Shown: positions 40,684 through 44,029 of the stretch, piece by piece
Position numbering within the stretch: the first letter of the stretch is position 1
How the letters are laid out: every line of letters starts with the position of its first letter
Source: Rhodobacter viridis
Lineage (GTDB): Bacteria > Pseudomonadota > Alphaproteobacteria > Rhodobacterales > Rhodobacteraceae
Length of the DNA: 44,029 nt
Reading direction: 5' to 3'
NCBI RefSeq assembly: GCF_003217355.1
Contig: NZ_QJTK01000020.1
Location: 1-44,029, forward strand
Notes under the pieces: model-generated
Database searches by the model: none
What the model saw: only the letters and a program-made list of their open reading frames with translations
What the model was told of the DNA's origin: nothing
Position numbers and translations under genes: made by a program

Positions 40684-43596
40684 TCAGAAGATCACGAAGT
40701 CGGCGTTGCTCAGATCAAGCCCCGCCGACAGCGCGGCGAACTGTACGCGCGCGCCTGCGCCGGTGCCATCGGCATCGAACCACAGCCGCCCGGTGTCGAT
40801 CTCGTAGATGATCCGGTCGGAGGCATCCGCGGCCTGCCCCGACAGGTTCTCGGCAAAGGCCGTGGCGGCAAGCCGTCCGTCGGCAAGCCCGGTGAAGATC
40901 GCGCCGGAGAGCCGGATCACGTCGGTGCCCGAGACGAAATCGGCGATCCGGTCGATGTTGCCGGGCGAGAGCGCGGTCGAGAAGATGAAGCTGTCCGCCC
41001 CCGCCCCGCCGATGAGCACATCCGCGCCGAGCCCGCCATCGAGCCGGTTCGCCGCGTCATTGCCGGTCAGGCAGTTGCGCAGATCGTTGCCGGTGGCATT
41101 GGCCGCCGTGCCGTCGAGCGTCAGGTTCTCGACGAAGCTCAGCCCGACCGAAGTGGCAAGGCTGAAGCTGATCGTGGCAACGACCGTATCGACGCCGCCC
41201 GCATCGACGCTGCTCGACTGGGTCGTGGTCTCGAAGACGCGGTCCGAGAGCGCGCCCACGAAATAGAGGTCATTGCCCGCACCGCCAAGCATCCGGTCGG
41301 CCCCGGCATCGCCCTGCAGCGTGTCGGCCCCGGTCCCGCCCGTGATCAGGTCGTTGCCCGCCCCGCCCTCGAGGAAGTTCGCCGCGCTGTTGCCGGTGAT
41401 CGTATTGGCGAGCGCATTGCCGGTGCCATTGATCGCCGCGCGCCCGACCAGCACCAGCGCCTCGACATATTGCGTCCCATCCGCATTCAGCGTCGTGCTG
41501 ACCGAGGCCCGCACCGTGTCGATGCCGCCCGGATCGATGCCGGACATCGGGCCAAGGATCTCGGTCACCTGATCGGTGGCGTCATCGACGATGTAAAGAT
41601 CATTGCCCGCCGCGCCGATCATCAGATCGCCCCCGGCACCGCCGTCGAGCGTGTCATCGCCCGACCCTCCGGCAAGCGTGTCATTGCCCAGCCCGCCCAG
41701 CAGGCTGTCGTTGCCCGTATCGCCCTCGACCACATCATCGCCCAGACCGCCGTCGATCGTGTCATCGCCCAGATCGCCATGCAGCGTGTTGCGGCCGTCA
41801 TTGCCAAGGATCAGGTTCGACAGCGCATTGCCGAAACCGGCCAGATCCGCCGTGCCGGTCAGGATCAGCGTCTCGACCTCGGTGGCGCCGCCCATCGTCA
41901 GCGCGTAATTGTCCGAGCTCGAAATCGTGTCGAGACCACCCGCGGCGAGTTCAAGCACGGTGTCATAGCCGGAATCGACCATGAAGAGATCGTTGCCACC
42001 GCCGCCGATGAGCGAGTCATAGCCGGAGCCGCCAATCAGCGTGTCATTGCCAAAGCCGCCCGAAAGCGTGTCATTGCCCGCCGCCCCGTCCAGCACATTG
42101 GCGCCACTGGTGCCGGTGATCCTGTTGGCGATCGCATTGCCGGTGCCATTGATCGCCGCGGTCCCGGTCAGGACCAGCACCTCGACGAAGTCGATCGCGG
42201 CAAGGCTGTAGTCGACCCCCGCCCGCACCGTGTCGGTGCCGCCCATGTCGAGCCCGTGGATATTGGTCTCGCTCACGGTGTCCGTGGCGTCGACAATGTA
42301 GGTGTCGTTCCCGGCGTCGCCGGTCAGGCTGTCTGCTCCGGCGCCGCCCGAAAGCAGGTCATCACCGGTGCCGCCGTACAGCGTGTCGATCCCCGCGTCG
42401 CCATTCAGGGTGTCGTCATCCGCCCCGGCGGAGAGGAAGTCATTGCCCGTACCGCCCGACAGCAGATCGCGGCCGTCGCCCCCATCCAGACCGTCATTTC
42501 CCGCGTCGCCCTGAATCGTGTCATCATCCGCCCCGCCCAGAAGCAGGTCGCCGCCAACGCCCCCCGCGAGGCTGTCATTGCCCGCCCCGCCATCGAGCGT
42601 GTCCATGTCCTGCGGGTTGGCCGCGTTGCTGATGCCGCCGATCAGCGTATCGGCACCATCGCCCCCCGAAAGACTGTCCCGGCCCTCGCGGCCATCCAGC
42701 CGGTTCGCTCCGGCATCGCCGATCAGAAGGTCGCTGCCCCCGGTGCCATTGACATTCTCGATGCCGGAAATCGTGTCGGAGCCGATGTAGAACCAGCCGT
42801 CATTGGCGGTTCCCGCGCCCAGATCGACCACCAGACCGTTGCGGAAATAGCCGAGCGTCAGATCGGTATAGTCCAGCGTGTCGATCCCGTCACCGCCGTC
42901 GATCTGATCGCCCTCAGGCCCAAGCCCGCCGCGCAGCACGTCATCGCCCGCGCCGCCCTGCAGCGTGTCGGCGCCGCCCCCCCCCTCGAGCGTGTCATTG
43001 CCCGCCCCGCCAAGCAGCGCATCGTCGCCCGCCAGCGCCTGAATGAGATCGTCGCCCGCAAGCCCGGCCAGCGTCTCGCCCAGAGCAGTGCCAAGGAGCG
43101 TGTCCCCCGCCGCCGAGGCCAGCGAAAGATCGAAATCCGCATAGGAAAGCGCGGTGACCTCCGGAAAAATCATGCTTGCCGGCAGGGGCGGGTTGGTACG
43201 CATGAAGTTCATGAGCTCATCGGGCGTGGCGAAAGCGGGCAGCGGCGCGCCGGCGACGACGATCAGTGCGGTGTCGACCGTCGTGGTCAGCCCGTCGATC
43301 ACCTGACGCTGAAACGAAAGCACCAAGGCCACCTTGTCATCCCAGAGGATGCTGACCAGTCGCGGTGTCAGCTCGCTCGCCGCCAGCGACAGCTCGGTTC
43401 CGTCCGGCAGCGGGATCGTGGCTGTCACCCCCGCGAAATCCGCCAGATCAAGCACGTCATCCTGCGCGGTGAAGCCGGTCACCTCGTCGCCCGTCAGAAG
43501 GCTCGCAACCCCGGTGCAAATCGCGGAACTGGTGCCTGCAGGCGCGGTGACGCTGATGGAATAGACAAGAGTATCAAAAGCATAATAACCGGACAT
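40684..43596 (-). CDS. Large RTX-repeat exoprotein with modular repeats
   Basis: A 970-residue protein. The first 150 residues have no recognised domain (VYSISVTAPAGTSSAICTG, then EVTGFTAQDDVLDLADFAG). From about residue 180 on it alternates RTX nonapeptide blocks with four copies of a beta-rich module of 100-130 residues recognisable by VEVLVLTGTAAINGTGNAIA. The C-terminal 80 residues match the secretion tail of serralysin/T1SS substrates (IIYEIDTGRLWFDADGTGAG, then a terminal DFVIF). The start at 43596 has GGGAGG 6-11 bases upstream; an upstream in-frame start at 43656 lacks this. Likely calcium-binding and type I secreted; adhesin or surface-layer-like roles are possible but unproven. Confidence 0.85.
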   Translation of the reverse strand: MSGYYAFDTLVYSISVTAPAGTSSAICTGVASLLTGDEVTGFTAQDDVLDLADFAGVTATIPLPDGTELSLAASELTPRLVSILWDDKVALVLSFQRQVIDGLTTTVDTALIVVAGAPLPAFATPDELMNFMRTNPPLPASMIFPEVTALSYADFDLSLASAAGDTLLGTALGETLAGLAGDDLIQALAGDDALLGGAGNDTLEGGGGADTLQGGAGDDVLRGGLGPEGDQIDGGDGIDTLDYTDLTLGYFRNGLVVDLGAGTANDGWFYIGSDTISGIENVNGTGGSDLLIGDAGANRLDGREGRDSLSGGDGADTLIGGISNAANPQDMDTLDGGAGNDSLAGGVGGDLLLGGADDDTIQGDAGNDGLDGGDGRDLLSGGTGNDFLSAGADDDTLNGDAGIDTLYGGTGDDLLSGGAGADSLTGDAGNDTYIVDATDTVSETNIHGLDMGGTDTVRAGVDYSLAAIDFVEVLVLTGTAAINGTGNAIANRITGTSGANVLDGAAGNDTLSGGFGNDTLIGGSGYDSLIGGGGNDLFMVDSGYDTVLELAAGGLDTISSSDNYALTMGGATEVETLILTGTADLAGFGNALSNLILGNDGRNTLHGDLGDDTIDGGLGDDVVEGDTGNDSLLGGLGNDTLAGGSGDDTLDGGAGGDLMIGAAGNDLYIVDDATDQVTEILGPMSGIDPGGIDTVRASVSTTLNADGTQYVEALVLVGRAAINGTGNALANTITGNSAANFLEGGAGNDLITGGTGADTLQGDAGADRMLGGAGNDLYFVGALSDRVFETTTQSSSVDAGGVDTVVATISFSLATSVGLSFVENLTLDGTAANATGNDLRNCLTGNDAANRLDGGLGADVLIGGAGADSFIFSTALSPGNIDRIADFVSGTDVIRLSGAIFTGLADGRLAATAFAENLSGQAADASDRIIYEIDTGRLWFDADGTGAGARVQFAALSAGLDLSNADFVIF
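41401..41466 (-). repeat. Module repeat copy 1 in the large RTX gene
   Basis: This 66-bp stretch is nearly identical to 42121-42186, exactly 720 bp away. Both encode the INGTGNA core of the beta-rich module and share a 30-base identical run. The exact in-frame spacing points to internal duplication. Confidence 0.7.
42121..42186 (-). repeat. Module repeat copy 2 in the large RTX gene
   Basis: Partner of the copy at 41401-41466; differences are confined to a few bases at the ends and in the middle. Two more divergent copies of the module core lie near 41090-41130 and 41820-41875. Confidence 0.7.
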
Positions 43597-43678
43597 GGTT
43601 TCCTCCCGTTCCGTTCGGAGCAGGGATAAACCGCCCCCGAGGGGCGTCCATGACAACGGTCAAATTCTGCGACGGGCG

Positions 43679-43691
43679 CCCTGCGGCGCAG
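43679..43691 (-). terminator. Hairpin after the P-type ATPase gene
   Basis: CCTGC-GGC-GCAGG, extended by further complementary bases on both sides (GCCCTGC/GCAGGGT), lies about 20 bp past the ATPase stop on the minus strand. Confidence 0.35.
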
Positions 43692-43709
43692 GGTCACCCC
43701 CTGACGCGC

Positions 43710-44029
43710 TCACGCATCCCGACCCTTTCGGATCGGGTCGGTGAGCAGGCGCAGGCCGTTGAGCACGACGAGCACCGTGCCGCCCTCATGGCCGATCACC
43801 GCGATCGGCAGCGGCAGGTGGAAGAACAGGCCCGTCACGACAAGAACCGTCATCGCCCCCATCGCGAAAATCAGGTTCTGCCGGATGATCCGCACCGTGC
43901 GCCGCGCCAGCCGATGCGCCTCGGCCAGACGCGCGATGTCATCGGCCAGAAGCGCCACATCGGCCGCCTGCAGCGCGACCTCCGAGCCCGCCGCGCCCAT
44001 CGCGATCCCCACATCCGCCCGCGCCAGCG
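43710..44029 (-). CDS. Heavy-metal P1B-type ATPase, C-terminal fragment
   Basis: The last 106 residues of a metal-transporting P-type ATPase; the gene continues past the window. It begins in the conserved hinge LARADVGIAMGAAGSEVALQ, goes on with AADVALLADDIARL, then the final two membrane helices (LIFAMGAMTVLVVTGLFF and PIAVIGHEGGTVLVVLNG). The HEGGTVLVVLNGLRLL ending is typical of the Zn/Cd/Pb or Co exporting ZntA/CadA/CtpC-like subgroup. The metal-site CPC and the D-K-T-G-T motifs lie outside the window, so metal specificity cannot be told. Confidence 0.88.
   Translation of the reverse strand, partial: LARADVGIAMGAAGSEVALQAADVALLADDIARLAEAHRLARRTVRIIRQNLIFAMGAMTVLVVTGLFFHLPLPIAVIGHEGGTVLVVLNGLRLLTDPIRKGRDA

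Noticed and set aside
40684-43596. Regularly spaced repeats resembling a CRISPR array
   Set aside because: The spacing is 27 bp in frame with GGxGxDxLx codons, with no unique spacers and no cas genes.

Overview
The window is GC-rich, densely packed alphaproteobacterial DNA. It very probably comes from Rhodobacter capsulatus or a close relative. The basis is gene content: a complete-looking aerobic-type cobalamin pathway in which precorrin-3B synthase is the flavin/Fe-S/heme protein CobZ rather than CobG, a CbiMNQO cobalt transporter, and the late-gene order bluB-bluC-bluD-bluE-bluF / cobP-cobU-cobV, which I know from R. capsulatus. This is inference from gene order and domains; no search was run.

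Layout. 1-170: 3' end of an IS3-type element with its terminal repeat. 171-658: non-coding or decayed DNA. 659-2835 (+): feoA-feoB ferrous iron uptake. 2843-4048 (-): an RTX-repeat protein. 4112-5990: divergent purine catabolism pair, allA (-) and the cytochrome-c-fused membrane urate oxidase puuD (+). 6010-33018: the B12 region. 33022-43596 (-): a Hint-domain RTX protein, an ArsN2-like acetyltransferase, an actin-fold (Hsp70 ATPase-domain) protein, a serralysin-like RTX metalloprotease and a large RTX protein. 43710-44029 (-): C-terminus of a metal-transporting P-type ATPase cut by the window edge.

The B12 region has several transcription units. (i) A cobalamin riboswitch at about 12486-12679 (-) precedes cbiM-cbiN-cbiQ-cbiO-cobZ-cobB. 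(ii) A second cobalamin riboswitch at about 24170-24367 (-) precedes a DUF1636-type Cys-rich protein, cobW, cobN, cobH, cobI, cobJ, then (with cobK inserted in the opposite orientation) cobL, cobE, cobM, cobA and cobF. (iii) cobO (+) and cobQ (+) are separated by a 269-bp interval holding a terminator, a 23-bp inverted repeat pair, a strong hairpin and a possible 49-codon upstream ORF whose stop overlaps the cobQ start. (iv) bluF-bluE-bluD-bluC-bluB (-) and cobP-cobU-cobV (+) diverge from a 72-bp gap. Both riboswitches are preceded by a perfect TTGACA -35 at a distance that puts transcription start at the riboswitch 5' end.

Together these genes take uroporphyrinogen III to cobyrinate diamide (cobA, I, Z, J, M, F, K, L, H, B), insert cobalt (cobN here; the cobS/cobT chelatase subunits are not in the window), adenosylate (cobO), amidate (cobQ), make the aminopropanol-phosphate arm (bluE, bluC), attach it (bluD), and make and attach the dimethylbenzimidazole loop (bluB, cobP, cobU, cobV, bluF). 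Points that most deserve a second look: the inverted cobK, whose start codon shares a CATG palindrome with cobL; the structured cobO-cobQ interval; the extra CxxC pairs in the DUF1636 protein at the head of a B12-regulated operon; and the Hint-RTX exoprotein abutting cobV.
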